In this document: positions 41,866 to 52,826 of the stretch, in pieces
Numbering within the stretch: the first letter of the stretch is position 1
How the letters are laid out: every line of letters begins with the position of its first letter
From: Gracilaria gracilis
Taxonomy: Eukaryota; Rhodophyta; Florideophyceae; Gracilariales; Gracilariaceae
DNA: 64,000 nucleotides
Direction of reading: 5' to 3'
Assembly (NCBI GenBank): GCA_030374805.1
Contig: JARGSG010000070.1
Span: 124,001 to 188,000 of the forward strand
Program-made: the position numbers and the translations under genes
The notes under the pieces: model-generated
Told to the model about the DNA's origin: nothing
The model's database searches: none
What the model saw: the letters and a program-made list of their open reading frames with translations, nothing else

Positions 41866-42708
41866 CCTAACGAAATATCCTTGTACGGGACATATCTCGT
41901 GGACTCTTAACCCACTGTCATGATTGAAAACGAACAGTGGACATGCTAGTACATCAAAAGTACTACTCCCGATTGGTGACCATGTCCACAACCCAATTGG
42001 CACACCTTGGCGTTAAAGCCACGATTCCAGCCATCGGGAGCCTCTTAGTATTGACGGCACCGGTAGAGCGATGTAATTTTTCGCCTAGAGATATGACTCG
42101 CCAATTGCCACAAATGTTCTTGACTTTCTTGAAGAACTTTCTCCCGAAATAATTCTCCTTCAACACAGCAAAAAAGAAATAAAGTCCAAGAAGAAAAAAG
42201 AAAAAGAAGAACGGCATGATGATGGAAATGATAAAGCAGCAGAAGCAGAAGTTGTGTGTAGATAGTGAAGCACTCCTGCTACTTCGAGAAAAGTAGAATC
42301 TCAAGGTATAAGCGCTGTTGTTCCGTTGAAAATTCGGAGTTATGTGCTGAAGATAATGATGGTAGTGCTGAAATCGAAACTGCGGGCGTGGACGTCCAGC
42401 ACATAATGGGATACACTGTTGACAATGAGGTTGGCTCTACGCGCAATAGAGGGCTTAGACGTGTACGAATTCAATTGCTCCACAAGTCCTCTCCTGAAAG
42501 ACAGTACTTCTTCCTTCGATTGCAAGAGAACCTCAATCCCAGATAACAGACGCAAGCGAAAGCCATGCACAAGGTAATCGATGATGTAATTGGTGATGAG
42601 GTCTCGTAACTGTAGCTATCTTGTTCAGGATAGAACTTCAGTGGCGCCAAGGATGTTTCGGTTGAAGATACAGGTCATCGAGGATAGCATTCGTTTCAGG
42701 AACTGTTA
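41866..42708. other. Spacer between gene B copy 1 and gene A copy 2
   Basis: About 840 bp, mirrored in the right arm. It contains an A/G-rich run at about 42180-42235. A 93-codon rightward frame (42265-42546, with VDVQHIMGYTVDNEVGSTRN) is conserved in the mirror copy simply because the whole arm is. I recognise no gene. Confidence 0.45.
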
Positions 42709-43610
42709 TCATCCCGATCCAAACCCTCCACGCGAATAGCGGTGGGCATATACTCCCGCACCAGAGGCGTAAGCGATGATGGCGACGAGGCAGTGATTGT
42801 GGCTCCCCACACGCCTAGTTATAGGCCTCGACGGTATTGCAGAAGAGGTGCTCGCGATGGGCTGCTGCTGTGAAACTGCTTGAACTGGCACAAGCGTGGT
42901 TGATCGCACCAATGGAAATAGTGATGGCTGTACAAAGAAATGAGAGTCGTTACGATTACCTTCCAGCATCGCACTTGGATCTTGGCGTTCTACTGCTTCG
43001 AAACGAATGGAAACGTTACGGAGAGATACCCACAATTCGCCTGATTTCGTTATTGGCTTATCAAACCCACAGCGCAACCAGTAAACATGCCCAACATCAG
43101 TAGGCGTGCAAGCGTTCTCGGGATGAAAAGGGAATCGAAGGGGGTAGAGTACTTGTGCTGGTCGCGGTCGGGGTTATAGCCCACTCTTACACCCTCGTGC
43201 ATGACGTCGTCGAGTGGGCTTGCAGAAACTCACACCCCCACCAGTACCTCAAGCATGTCCGCCCCCTATGTACACCGAACGAATATTGTCTAGTCAATGG
43301 ATGGTGTTCAGGGTGGTTGCTAGCATGGTGAAAGTGGCAATCGGGGTCTTGGTTGGTGGCACAGTTGTGATCGGGATGCTAGCGTTTGTTCGCAGCCCAT
43401 CGCGCTGTGCAACGGATGCAGCAAAACGTACCATTCCCCAAAACCTGGAAAGCCTACAAATCTTCAGCATGGAAACTTGCTGCCAACTTCCAGCTCGAAG
43501 GGAGAGTGATGACTGAGCTCCCAAGATGTGGGTTTCTTCATGGCACAGGTGCGCGACAAAGGTTGGTGTGTAAGTCTTGCGATCATCACGAAGATCTTCG
43601 TGCGCCAAAC
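42709..43610 (-). pseudogene. Gene A copy 2, decayed
   Basis: This aligns with gene A at 37139-38004, keeping SGELWVSLRNVSIRFEAVER and the Gln-rich VPVQAVSQQQPIA region. The zinc finger is lost: the second Cys of the first pair reads as other residues, the GTAAGT donor is now CTCAGT, and the FCGISC motif is replaced. The frame is also interrupted. The gene A promoter with CACGTG at 43776-43781 remains. Confidence 0.7.
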
Positions 43611-43619
43611 GATGGAAGA

Positions 43620-44783
43620 GCAAGGCCGCCGAGCCGCTCCCAAGGCGGCGTATGATGGAAAAGGAGCACACGCAAAGCTCGTCAGAAACGAAAAGGGACC
43701 GCTACCCAACCGAAATGGCGCCCCTCGCACGCGCGCTGGTGAAGGTGCGCTTCAAACCGCCACGGCGCATCACCGCACGTGACTGCTTTCCTTTCGCCCC
43801 TTCATGAGAAATCAAATCTCCGGGAGATCAACGCCGCTGCATTGCTGCGTTTGTCAAAATGACCCACAGAGGTAAAGTTACAGATGATGCTTCTTCCATC
43901 CGCTTTCACTATATTGAGGTTGAGAAAAACAACTTGACGTCCAAACGTATGTTCTGAATAACAACCTGAACCCAGTTTGTCGTCAGAGCTCGAGAAAGTG
44001 GAATTGGCGTATGCGTTGAGCTTTGTGTGAACAACGTACCAGATCATGAGCGTCGTGGATTGTACTGTTGCCGTGCGGTTGTTGTGAGTCGTCGCCACGA
44101 ATTTGGGGAACGAAATTTTCATCATGCGGAGAATGAATGTCGGCGATATTCTCTCTTCTACCACAGTGTCGCTTCTTATAGTCGAAACTGAAAGTGGAGG
44201 TATGTATACATAAATGTGGGACAAAAAGTTTGTGAAAATGTGGAAGCACCTGATGATGATGATATACAGAGCCTGTATAGGAGTGAGTTCGTGTCGCTTG
44301 GGAGAGCTCTTGAGAGCATATATGCAACCAGTAAGTTGCATTGAGTGTGATTGCATTCGAATGCACGTTGGTTCTCATCAAATTGCGGGATAATCAACAT
44401 GCAACCAAATGCAAGTCGCTGGTCGCCGTTCATGCGAAGCAGAGTGTCGCACATATTTTGGACCCGGAAACGAAACGAGTGAGGACTGCGATGAGATATC
44501 AATGCTTCAGGTGCGTACATAAGTGCGAATACGCTCTCTTGTGCATTTCTTGCGACAGACATAATGATCTACTGTTGGGATAAAAAGGAGAGTGCATTTG
44601 TATGAAACACATACCAACTCTCCTTCATTCATTCGACCCCAGCCGCTGAACTTCAGTATAAAAGGCGAGGATTGGGAGACGGAATCGCTGACCTGAAGTT
44701 CTGGTCGCCAGACTCAGTCGATACCAGTGAACAATCGAAGGAGCTTCTGGTGTGAAACAACTGTTTAATTTACACTTTGTGAC
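43620..44783. promoter_or_regulatory. Shared divergent promoter block, unit 2
   Basis: About 1.1 kb between gene A copy 2 (leftward) and gene B copy 2 (rightward). The gene A side has GCGCATCACCGCACGTGACT around 43768-43787. The gene B side has TATAAAA at 44657-44663, then GGCGAGGATTGGGAGAC and the CCAGACTCAGTCGATACCAG leader at about 44709-44728. Open frames inside it (for example leftward 43802-44356) are kept in the mirror copy but not in units 1 and 3, so they are read as non-coding. Confidence 0.65.
44657..44663 (+). promoter_or_regulatory. TATA box of gene B copy 2
   Basis: TATAAAA followed by GGCGAGGATTG, about 120 bp upstream of the start codon. The same box is at 48590-48596 (copy 3) and, inverted, at 60809-60815. 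Confidence 0.65.
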
Positions 44784-46130
44784 ATGATGAACGTGAACAT
44801 GAAAACGTTTTGTAAGCAAGAGGAGAAAAGCAGTTGTCGAAGAAGTGGACTTCGTTCGGTTAGCTTTATACGTGAGAAGTTACGAAGCATTCGGGCAAAA
44901 GTATCGGCCAAACTAGGCTGTTTTGGAAAGCAACGTCCGACGCCGATACCAGATGAATCGGCTTTCAGGAAGTCGATGGCAAATATGAACAACAATTGGG
45001 GACAGAACGTCACCGAGGTGGAACAGCCCCCAATCATTTCCCACCATGACCTTAAGAACCACTTATCTGGTCATGTGGGTAGGATGGTAGCTCTGTTCGA
45101 GTCTCGTTGCGGCAATGAGGTCGTTAGGAGTGGGGATGGCACGAGTGTCCCAGTTGAAACTCAAGCTCCTGTTTTTATTGAAGGTCTATTGTCACCAAAG
45201 AAAGCCATGAAGGCTCTCTCCAAGGAGCTATGTGGTGACGTTCTGACGACAGAGAAGATGGGCCCCCAGACATATTCTAGGGGCCAACAGGAAAAGAAGA
45301 AGCCCATCATGAAACGGGTGGCAAAGAAGCTTGAGAGGAAAGTGATAGTTTCACATCCTCCAAAAGCACCCCGTGAAAGCGATGCACAATATCTAAGCAA
45401 CGTTTTCTTCGTCTCAGCACGCTGCCGCACAAATGTGCCAGCGTTACAGCACGCTGCCGCAGAAGAGCTGCGGGCGAAAATACTTCCTGTACAAATTGAA
45501 GTATGGTGCGATGTTTCCATCACTAATTTCAGTGATGAGCACAGACCCGAAACCCCAATCAAGGTCGTGGTGGAGCTTGAAGGGAAGTGGTGTGCAGGGA
45601 CATTGCACTTCGTCACAAAAGGGGCAGAGGTGGATCTGTGCGTTTCGGCGTTTCAAGTCCGCCGAGGTACAGATCCCTGTTGCTGGGTACAGTTTGAAAA
45701 CGGATTCTACAGAGCGTATACGTTCGAAAAAGGTGATCTAAGAGGAACTGATTTACTTGGGAAAACGTCCCGATTCATAATCTTGGAACCACAAACTGTG
45801 AGTGCCACTTACGACGTATGGTGGAGAATTAAGGAGAGGAAAGAAACTGGTGTAGTCAAAGCTCCATATCAGTTTTGTTCTTACTCTGCAGAGGCCATGG
45901 CCATGAGTCGTGGGGTCGATCACATACCGGAGGGCTTTGGAGGTGGGGTGACCGTATTCACTCACTCTTACTCAATGTGGGCTGCTTTACAACAAGATGA
46001 CTTGCGGCGCGAGCCCCTTGAGCTGCAAAAACTAGCTCGCAAGCTGCGTTCGGTGGCCACCGAAACTGGGCTGTATCTCGCGTGGATTCCAAACACCGAG
46101 ATGATTGAAATGAAAGAGGATACAACTTAA
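44784..46130 (+). CDS. Gene B copy 2 (intact): novel 448-residue protein
   Basis: I start at the ATG at 44784 (MMNVNMKTFCKQEEKSS), the first ATG after the conserved leader. Residues 1-110 are basic, with a helical stretch FIREKLRSIRAKVSAKL and ISHHDLKNHLSGHVGRMVAL. Residues 110-165 vary between copies. A basic patch KKKPIMKRVAKKLERK at about 171-186 could be a nuclear signal. From KVIVSHPPKAP near 187 to the end the sequence looks folded and beta-rich: VQIEVWCDVSITNFSDEHRP, KVVVELEGKWCAGTLHFV, VDLCVSAFQVRRGTDPCCWV, RFIILEPQTVSATYDVWWRI and GGGVTVFTHSYSMWAALQ. I recognise no family and see no signal peptide or membrane segment. A second intact copy lies inverted at 59341-60687. Paired divergently with gene A, it may act in the same nuclear process. 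Confidence 0.72.
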   Translation: MMNVNMKTFCKQEEKSSCRRSGLRSVSFIREKLRSIRAKVSAKLGCFGKQRPTPIPDESAFRKSMANMNNNWGQNVTEVEQPPIISHHDLKNHLSGHVGRMVALFESRCGNEVVRSGDGTSVPVETQAPVFIEGLLSPKKAMKALSKELCGDVLTTEKMGPQTYSRGQQEKKKPIMKRVAKKLERKVIVSHPPKAPRESDAQYLSNVFFVSARCRTNVPALQHAAAEELRAKILPVQIEVWCDVSITNFSDEHRPETPIKVVVELEGKWCAGTLHFVTKGAEVDLCVSAFQVRRGTDPCCWVQFENGFYRAYTFEKGDLRGTDLLGKTSRFIILEPQTVSATYDVWWRIKERKETGVVKAPYQFCSYSAEAMAMSRGVDHIPEGFGGGVTVFTHSYSMWAALQQDDLRREPLELQKLARKLRSVATETGLYLAWIPNTEMIEMKEDTT

Positions 46131-46640
46131 TAAATTCAAGTATCCACTCTTTCATCATAGCCTTGGTACCGCTGGTACCAGCGATAGACCGCGTTCAAAT
46201 CGCAATTGTTCAAATCGCAATTATCAGTGACGAATGAGCTTCTAGACTGTAGTCTTCCGCTCAAGTTGGTGAGTATCATATGTAGCTTTCGCGATAATCA
46301 GCGCCGCCACTGCAGCTTTCCCACAGTGCAGGCAACATAGTGAGCGAGCAGCCCGCGCTCAAAGAAATCGGAAGCGTTAAGAATCGACATGGAGCTTGCG
46401 CTGACGTGCACGCTGGTGAAGGTACGAAGGTTATTTACAGTTGAAATCGGCAGGCGTGCGGCATCAGCGCACGTGACTGCTTTCCTTTTTTCCTGTGGAA
46501 AGTCTCCACGAACCAGAGAAGTGCTTGAAGTCATATGAAGGAGAAGATTAAGAATACATGAATCCTTGCGCTTGCGTCTCTACAAGTTTATCAACACCCA
46601 GATCTGTATCGCTCGATTTGATATGCTGCTTGCACATGTA
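46131..46640. other. Downstream of gene B copy 2, with gene A promoter remnant
   Basis: A duplicated TTCAAATCGCAATT lies at about 46195-46220. A gene A-type promoter remnant follows (GCATCAGCGCACGTGACTGC, CACGTG at 46470-46475), but no gene A coding sequence is left beside it. This remnant is also the point where the inverted repeat fades. Confidence 0.5.
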
Positions 46641-46644
46641 ATCG

Positions 46645-46750
46645 GGGGCTCCGCGCCACAGAATGGGCTGTTTCTTGCGTCAGGATGGGCTGTTCGCCCG
46701 CAACAGAATGGGATGTTCTCCCGCGGCAGAATAAGCTGTCGCCCGCTGTG
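46645..46750. repeat. Degenerate tandem repeat, about four units of 25-30 bp
   Basis: Variants of AGAATGGGCTGTTC-CCCGC recur four times (CAGAATGGGCTGTTTCTTGC, CAGGATGGGCTGTTCGCCCG, CAGAATGGGATGTTCTCCCG, CAGAATAAGCTGTCGCCCGC). Confidence 0.7.
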
Positions 46751-46810
46751 AAGGAGTGGGGTATCGTTACTCAGAATGAAACCTGCTTTGGAGTCAGTTG
46801 ACTGACTAGG

Positions 46811-46926
46811 GAGCGCTCACCGTTGTGAATAGCTTAACCTGTCACCACATGTCTGACCAGTCACTGACCAGTCAGATGGTACTGTAATAGGTTAAGCTAA
46901 TCAAAATGAATGATGTGCGCTCCCAA
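46811..46926. mobile_element. MITE-like palindromic element
   Basis: A 116-bp stretch bounded by GGGAGCGC and its complement GCGCTCCC. Inner arms also pair (AGCTTAACCT with AGGTTAAGCT). The ends are terminal-inverted-repeat-like, but no clear target duplication flanks them. A structured regulatory hairpin is the alternative. Confidence 0.5.
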
Positions 46927-47034
46927 TAAACGGCGATTCGTTAGTCTCTGTCGAGAGAATAGGAGTTCCCCGGTGATTGTTTTGTATTATTTGCTGTTGT
47001 GTGAGGATAAGACTCAGAAGGAGAGGGCCTTGTG

Positions 47035-47319
47035 TTTGTGGGAGGAAGAAACAACTTGATGTTCGACTCGTCTAAACTTATATACCAAACATAATCTCGC
47101 AGAATAATCCGTCGCTAGAACCTGAGGAGGAAGAGTTTATGGAAGCGTTGAGATCTTTCCAAACAACGTGCCAGACCTTTTGTGCCTTGGATTGGTGTGT
47201 TGCCATGCGATGGTTGTGGGTATTCCGTACGAATTGGATGATTGGAATAGTCATCATGCGGTGAATGATTGCAGATGATATATTCCCTTTTACCAATGTC
47301 AGTTTTTATAGCCGAAACT
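47035..47319. repeat. A/B intergenic block, unit 3, first part
   Basis: This aligns with 40207-40380 and 43930-44190 (AACTTGATGTTCGA, CATAATCTCGCAGAATAATC, TTTATAGCCGAAACT). It is interrupted at 47320 by an insert and resumes at 48099. Confidence 0.6.
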
Positions 47320-48098
47320 AGTGGAGCTCGTTCCGTGAACCAAATGGATCCATCAGGCGGACTCGGGATGTCCTTAAACTCGCATGGGCAGTCGGCGCAC
47401 CGGCCGCCTCTCCGGACTCGGAATGTCGCTAAACTCGGCCACTCGATCGGTCAGCTTGCCGAGCGCTATTACAGACCTGGGTGGTACGTCACTAAAGGGC
47501 CCCAGCTAGCTGCACGGATGCAGGAGGCCACACTCCGATCATCGAAGAACGATCCTACCGTTGTTTCCTTGGCTTTCCCCCCACATGGAGTGGTCACTCC
47601 TACGGAGGCAACTGTGTGGGGGTTTTCTCCAGGGATTTCCTCGGAGAATATATATTCCGCATATACCTAGGATCGGAGAACGTTGGGAAGCAACTGGCTG
47701 TTCTTGAATCCAGTCTCGCCAACAGTATGAAAACTGGGTATAAGAATGCCGTCATGACCTCTTATACGGCACAATTTGGTACGTGCAGAGCGCCTTGTCG
47801 TAGTGTGCCGCTCTGCCAATGAGCTCGTGAGAGGAAAAACGAATTGTGCAAGTGAAAAAGACAGGATGAAAAGGCGATAAACGTCGGTATCGAAATTCTC
47901 ACGCCGTCGAGAACACCTTAGAGGTCTAATGTTACTCTGGAGAACAATATAGTCGCAAATTGAGCGTAACACGGTTGTAGATTTGCAGCCAGTGACTAAC
48001 TTCTTTTGAGGACGCATTATAGGTCGTTGGGGGTAATTACAAACCCCACGCGTTAGGAGGAATCAACGTACGCGCTCATAATAAAGAAGAAGAAGAAG
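47320..48098 (+). mobile_element. 779-bp retroposon-like insert with 12-bp target duplications
   Basis: The insert splits the A/B intergenic block of unit 3. It is flanked by ATAGCCGAAACT (47308-47319) and ATAGCTGAAACT (48099-48110), one mismatch in 12. The 3' end is AATAAAGAAGAAGAAGAAG, a simple-repeat tail. Units 1 and 2 lack the insert at the matching site. A simple-repeat tail plus a target duplication of this length fits a SINE or 5'-truncated LINE. I recognise no reverse transcriptase sequence in it. Confidence 0.7.
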
Positions 48099-48720
48099 AT
48101 AGCTGAAACTGGATCGAAGAGCCCGCATGTGTATGTAAATTTACAACAAAGAGTTTTGTGGGAAGATGGATGAAAAAGATAATGACAATGTATAGGAGTG
48201 AGTTCATGTCGCTTGAGAAAACACTCGAGAGCACACATGCAGCCAGTACGTTTCATTGAACGTGATTTGCATTTGATTGCACGTTGGTTTTCACCACATT
48301 GGGTGATAATAGATGTGCAACTAAATGCAAATCACTGGTCGCCGTTAATGCTAAGCAGAGTGTCGCATTCTTCGATACGGAAAGGAAACGGGTGATGACT
48401 ACAATGGAAGACCAGAGTTTCATGTGTGAATTACATAGTGTGTGTATTTCATGAGTGCTAATACGCTCTCTTGGGCATCTCTTGCAGCTGGCACAATGGT
48501 CTACAGTTTATGATGAAAGAGAGGATGCATTTGTATGAAACACGTACCAACTCTCCTTCATTCATTCCAGCCCAGCCGTAGACGTTCAGTATAAAAGGCG
48601 AGGATTCGGAGACGAAAGTGCTGACCGAAAGTTCTGGTCGCCAGACTCAGTCGATATCAGTGAACAATCGAAGGAGCTTCTGGTGTGAAACAATTGTTTC
48701 ATATATTCTTTGTGAGCACA
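48099..48720 (+). promoter_or_regulatory. A/B intergenic block and gene B promoter, unit 3
   Basis: This resumes the block after the insert. TATAAAAGGCGAGGATTC is at 48590-48607, followed by CCAGACTCAGTCGATATCAG and GAACAATCGAAGGAGC, then the start at 48721. The promoter and leader are nearly identical to those of unit 2, although the coding regions differ greatly. Confidence 0.65.
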
Positions 48721-50090
48721 ATGAAGAAGAACGGAAGCATGCATTCCAAACAAGACGCGAAAAGACGTGGTAACATATCTGAGAACGGACCGACTGAGAT
48801 TGAGACGGTGAAGGCTAGATTGGACTTTAAGAAGTATGTGAAAGATGGGGAATATATTGATCTCGACATTTACGGACGTGGAGACAGACGAGTGCTCGGC
48901 GAAATAAAAAATGTGGGAGAACAACCTAAGATCACGCGAAGGATGGATAAGAGTTCTAAAGCGCGCAAACCCCAAAAAGGTCGATCCACTCCAATGAATA
49001 TTGTTACTAGGAAGATGCGACGTATCTGCAGAAAGCTCTCTGTCAAACTGGACTTTTCTGGGAAACACAGGCGAAGGGCGGCTCGGATTGTCTCTCTCAA
49101 GGTTGAGGGTTCTTTTGATAGGTCTACTTTGCAAAGAAACGTCACGGATCATGGGCCTCCCGCTCAGGAGAAACAAGATCTCCGCGAAAACCAGTCAATG
49201 CCTGGACAGCCAGGAGGGAAAGACAGGTCGGGAACCATAATAGCTAATAAGACCCAACTCGGTCGAGTACATCGAAGCCTGTTGAAACGTTTATCGGGTC
49301 ATGCCCGGAGAATGAAGACTCTTGTGGAATCCCGTCGCCGTGTGACCACTGTTATAGATGATAATAAGGTCAAATCGAGCAACAGAAGTGAGGCTCATAA
49401 TGGCAATGTAGCTCCGAAAGCAGCGAAAGAAGGAACTGAATGGCTCGCAAACGAACGAATAGGGCCCTATCGCCCCACCCTCAAACAGTTGCTGCACCGA
49501 TATCTGGCAAAGCGAGGCATTGTTAAGCCTCTGAAAATGCGAGTTAAAGCAAGGAACGGGGCTAAGATGTGTGAGCAATGTTAACGTTGCATCCGGTACA
49601 GGTAGCTGCTGCAAACATGATCGACCACAGGTGCAGCTTGCAGCGACAGAAGTGCTTCGAGATTGCGAGTGCTGAACGCTCGAAGTGCACAGGTTCAGAT
49701 GCCCTTCTCTGGATAGAATTCGAGAAGGTTGTGAGGAAATCATATGCGCGCCAAGTCGGCAACGCAAACGGAACCGATTTAAATGGAGGCAAGTTCGGTC
49801 TATGAACTGCGGTGGAGATCGACAGTGGAAAGGGAAGAAGATGCAGTTCGGGCACATTTTCACTTGTATTCGTATTATGCCGAGAAACTTTTGCGGTGGC
49901 GCGTCCATATTCACTGACTGCGGGTCATTATGAGTGGCGTTGCAGCAAGAAAATATGCGACGCGAGCCGTACCAGTTACAAGAGCTGGGGGCAAAAGCCA
50001 AGCGCTTTAGCTCTAGAACTAGAGTGCACGTCTCGTAGATTCGCAACTATCGGGATGGTTAGGACGACCAAGAGCAACTTGATAAATATT
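48721..50090 (+). pseudogene. Gene B copy 3, strongly diverged, probably decayed
   Basis: An open frame runs from the ATG at 48721 to 49584 (287 residues). It is very basic, with TRKMRRICRKLSVKLDFSGK aligning to IREKLRSIRAKVSAKLGCFGK of copy 2, and LSGHARRMKTLVESR to LSGHVGRMVALFESR. After 49584, sequence resembling the B C-terminal half continues in other frames to about 50090 (GSDALLWIEFEK against GTDPCCWVQFEN). It is therefore a decayed full-length copy, or a new shorter basic protein that still uses the B promoter. Confidence 0.6.
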
Positions 50091-52826
50091 AAGACTAGCA
50101 CTGCCGATCGCCGACCAGGTGCAAATCACAATTGACAGTGTGACCGACCGAGAAAGAGGTGTTCCGCATGACACGCAGCTGCGTGAACTGCAGGTTGGGG
50201 GAGCAACGGCGCGGCCACGGCTGCCTCCCACCACAGGCGACGAATCGACGAACGGCGCGCGCGCGAAGCAATTCGGAAACGAAAAGCGTCCTCCAACGAA
50301 ACGGCGCCGTTCCCCGCACGCGCGCTGGTGAAGGTAAAGCCATGCTTCACATCGGCACGGCGCATCGCGACACGTGGCGGCTTTCCTTTCCCGCCAAGCC
50401 TCACGGGAAGGCAGTTCTCCTTTCCCCTGCCGCGCGACTGATCCAACCAGTGCGACAGCCTTGCAGCGAATTCTCTGCACTCGCTTTCTTTCTCTACAGT
50501 ACCTTCGTAGTTCGAGCGGATCCAACGCCCTTGTTTTGGAAGAGTTGCCACTGTAACCAGCGCATAAGCTTATCATACTGCTTGCAGTGCGGCCTCTCGT
50601 GTTCGGCCGCCGCCGCCGCACACCTTGTCAATTTTTTTGCACTGCTCTTTCCACATCTTCGCCGCATGGAACTCTGATCACGGCCGTTCGTCCTATCTTT
50701 TGTATGTAGTACCACTTCAGCACTTTGGAAGGCTGAGAAAGGAACACCGTCACCAAGTCGGGTGTGCAACATTGCTGATGCGTATGGCACTGTCGCAGAT
50801 GCGTGGCAACGGATGTCTCAGCTGGAACTGGGAGTACTCTTTTGTCCGGCTTGGGGCGGAACCTCGAGACAACTCCCACCCATTCGACTCGTATGACACA
50901 GGTACGGCTGAGATGTTCGCCCGCGCGTTGTTTCTTTTGCTTCGACCTTTCATCGAAGCGCTTCTATACCGTCTCCAGTTAAGCCCGCGCGTCAGTCTTG
51001 TTCCCACAATAGCTGCATGACGCCACGCTTATACAAACCGATAAGCCCCGCACAGAATAACAGTCGCCACACATGCACTATGAGCTTCTATACTGATGCC
51101 AGAGCGGAATGTAAAGGCTCGCAATCGCAACAGAAGAGTGATGCAAATTACCGTACTTCTGAACCCGAGGGAATAATCCGCTCAGCGACAGCTACTCAAC
51201 TGCCGTTGAACGAGATGCACCAAGTCACCACGCACGTGAACCCGAAACAGAGTCCAAGGAATGACCCTTGCGTTGCTTCCTGTGAGATAGAGAGGAGGCA
51301 AAATATGTATTCTCAAATCAATGTGTGGCCCCACGCCATGCACGGGGCCTCATCGAAGTGTGATAATTTGCGTTCAGTCATTCGTTCAGACAAGCTGTTA
51401 TATCACAATAATCGCTGGTTAGCTCACAGTTCCTTACTATCGGGCTTTGGGTATCAATCACGGTAGAAGCCCCCTTCAAAGAACTCATGACCATGTGAAC
51501 AAAAATTGGATTGTCACTTTTGGATGTTGGTTGTGCGAATATGATGCAAAGAAACACCTGGTGTAGCGACAATAATTACAGCACAAGACATTTTCATGGC
51601 CGTAAGTCTCAACAGCAAAAAAGGTTCTCTAGGTTCTCGCCGATGGGTTGGGGCTCCTGATTCAGGAGCCTTTCAGCTCCTAGAGCTGGTGAGGGCACTG
51701 GAAGAGGCTTCATAAGCCTCGGGTCACTCAGAGAATTCTCTACATCAACTTACTCCAGTTTGGCCTAACAGGAAAGGTAGCTTCTGCACAAGATTGGCAT
51801 ACTTCTCTCTCCTACCAAAGCAACAACTTAAACGTTGTCTCCTATTAACTCCTTCGCGAAAACCCGAAAGCTTGAGCACCATTGCATAGGTTCCTCCCCA
51901 AAAAGCTCAAGAACTATCCACCTTTCTGATTTCATGAAGATGTTTGGGAAGCATATTTCTGGATTGAGAAATCAATGTGCTAGGTAAGTGGAACATATGA
52001 CCGCTGAACTGCAGAGTGGTTTTGAACTTCGCTTCCTTTGAGTCTATTGATTTTTCTTGCGTCTAAGAAACTAATCGCATCGGTTCTCAACAGATTCAGT
52101 ATTTTGAATGGATGGAAGACGCATCATGTTCATGAAAACCTTCTGACTTAAGAAGAATGTCAAGAGGTTGTAGAATCAGCGGGAAAGCTTAGTCCAGACC
52201 CTCATTCCTCAGAATTTGTACCTCGTTAGAAGAGTATTGGATTCGTTTTGTGTCTCAAAGGTCATTGGTTTCAGATTTATCAGAATTTCTTCGATCAAAA
52301 TGTTGAGTACAACGAAAGTTCTACTGGAGGTATTGTACGGACATACACTGAACTCCCACGAGAGTTTGTTAATAACAAGTCTGTCGTCAAGATAATTCAC
52401 TCATTTAAACGCATGTACAGAATTCCAGATGGAAGACTCATGCTTGTGCAAGTACAAACCAGCTCTATCACCCACTTCTCCGAGGATCAGTATCACAGGA
52501 CAAGGAATACACACTGACGGAGCGGATCGAGCTGTTCTAACCTGCTTGGAGAGGAATTCCGTTATTGGAGCCGCAAATTCACTCTACAAGACGCAAGACC
52601 AGTCTCAGCCGGTGATGCAAGCTCTTGAGCTATATACTAGACACGCCATGTATTGGAAAGACATCAAGTTTATCATGCTGTCGGGGAAGCCTTCCCTGCT
52701 GAAGAGGACGGAAACTCAAGCAGGACTGTTCTCATCGCTCAATATCCCGCGCTTCACTACATCACTGTGCAGAGGAACAGGAACGATAAGTTAGATCAAC
52801 ATCATGTCGGCAAAATCAACTGAAGT
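50091..52826. other. Gene A promoter remnant and anonymous sequence
   Basis: A further gene A-type promoter lies at about 50270-50410 (GGCGCATCGCGACACGTGGC, then GGCTTTCCTTTC; CACGTG at 50371-50376). Neither gene A coding sequence nor another recognisable gene follows it. Frames at 51017-51466 and 52248-52794 have no motif. Positions 52822-52826 (GAAGT) are the left target duplication of the Copia element. Confidence 0.45.

Larger units (their letters stand above)
41472..46440. repeat. Large inverted repeat, left arm
   Basis: Every feature in this stretch has a mirror copy on the opposite strand in 59032-64000, at positions summing to about 105472. The match is near-perfect from 41472 (window edge on the other side) to about 46290. 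It then weakens to a recognisable but diverged alignment ending near 46440. The arms are at least 4.9 kb with a spacer of about 12.6 kb. The left arm may extend further left than can be tested here. Confidence 0.9.

Noticed and set aside
43802-44356. 184-codon leftward frame in the A/B promoter block, also in the mirror arm
   Set aside because: It is kept in the mirror arm only because the whole arm is. Units 1 and 3 do not maintain it.
49291-50046. 251-codon leftward frame across the end of gene B copy 3
   Set aside because: The opposite strand carries recognisable gene B sequence. This frame has no homologue in the other B copies.
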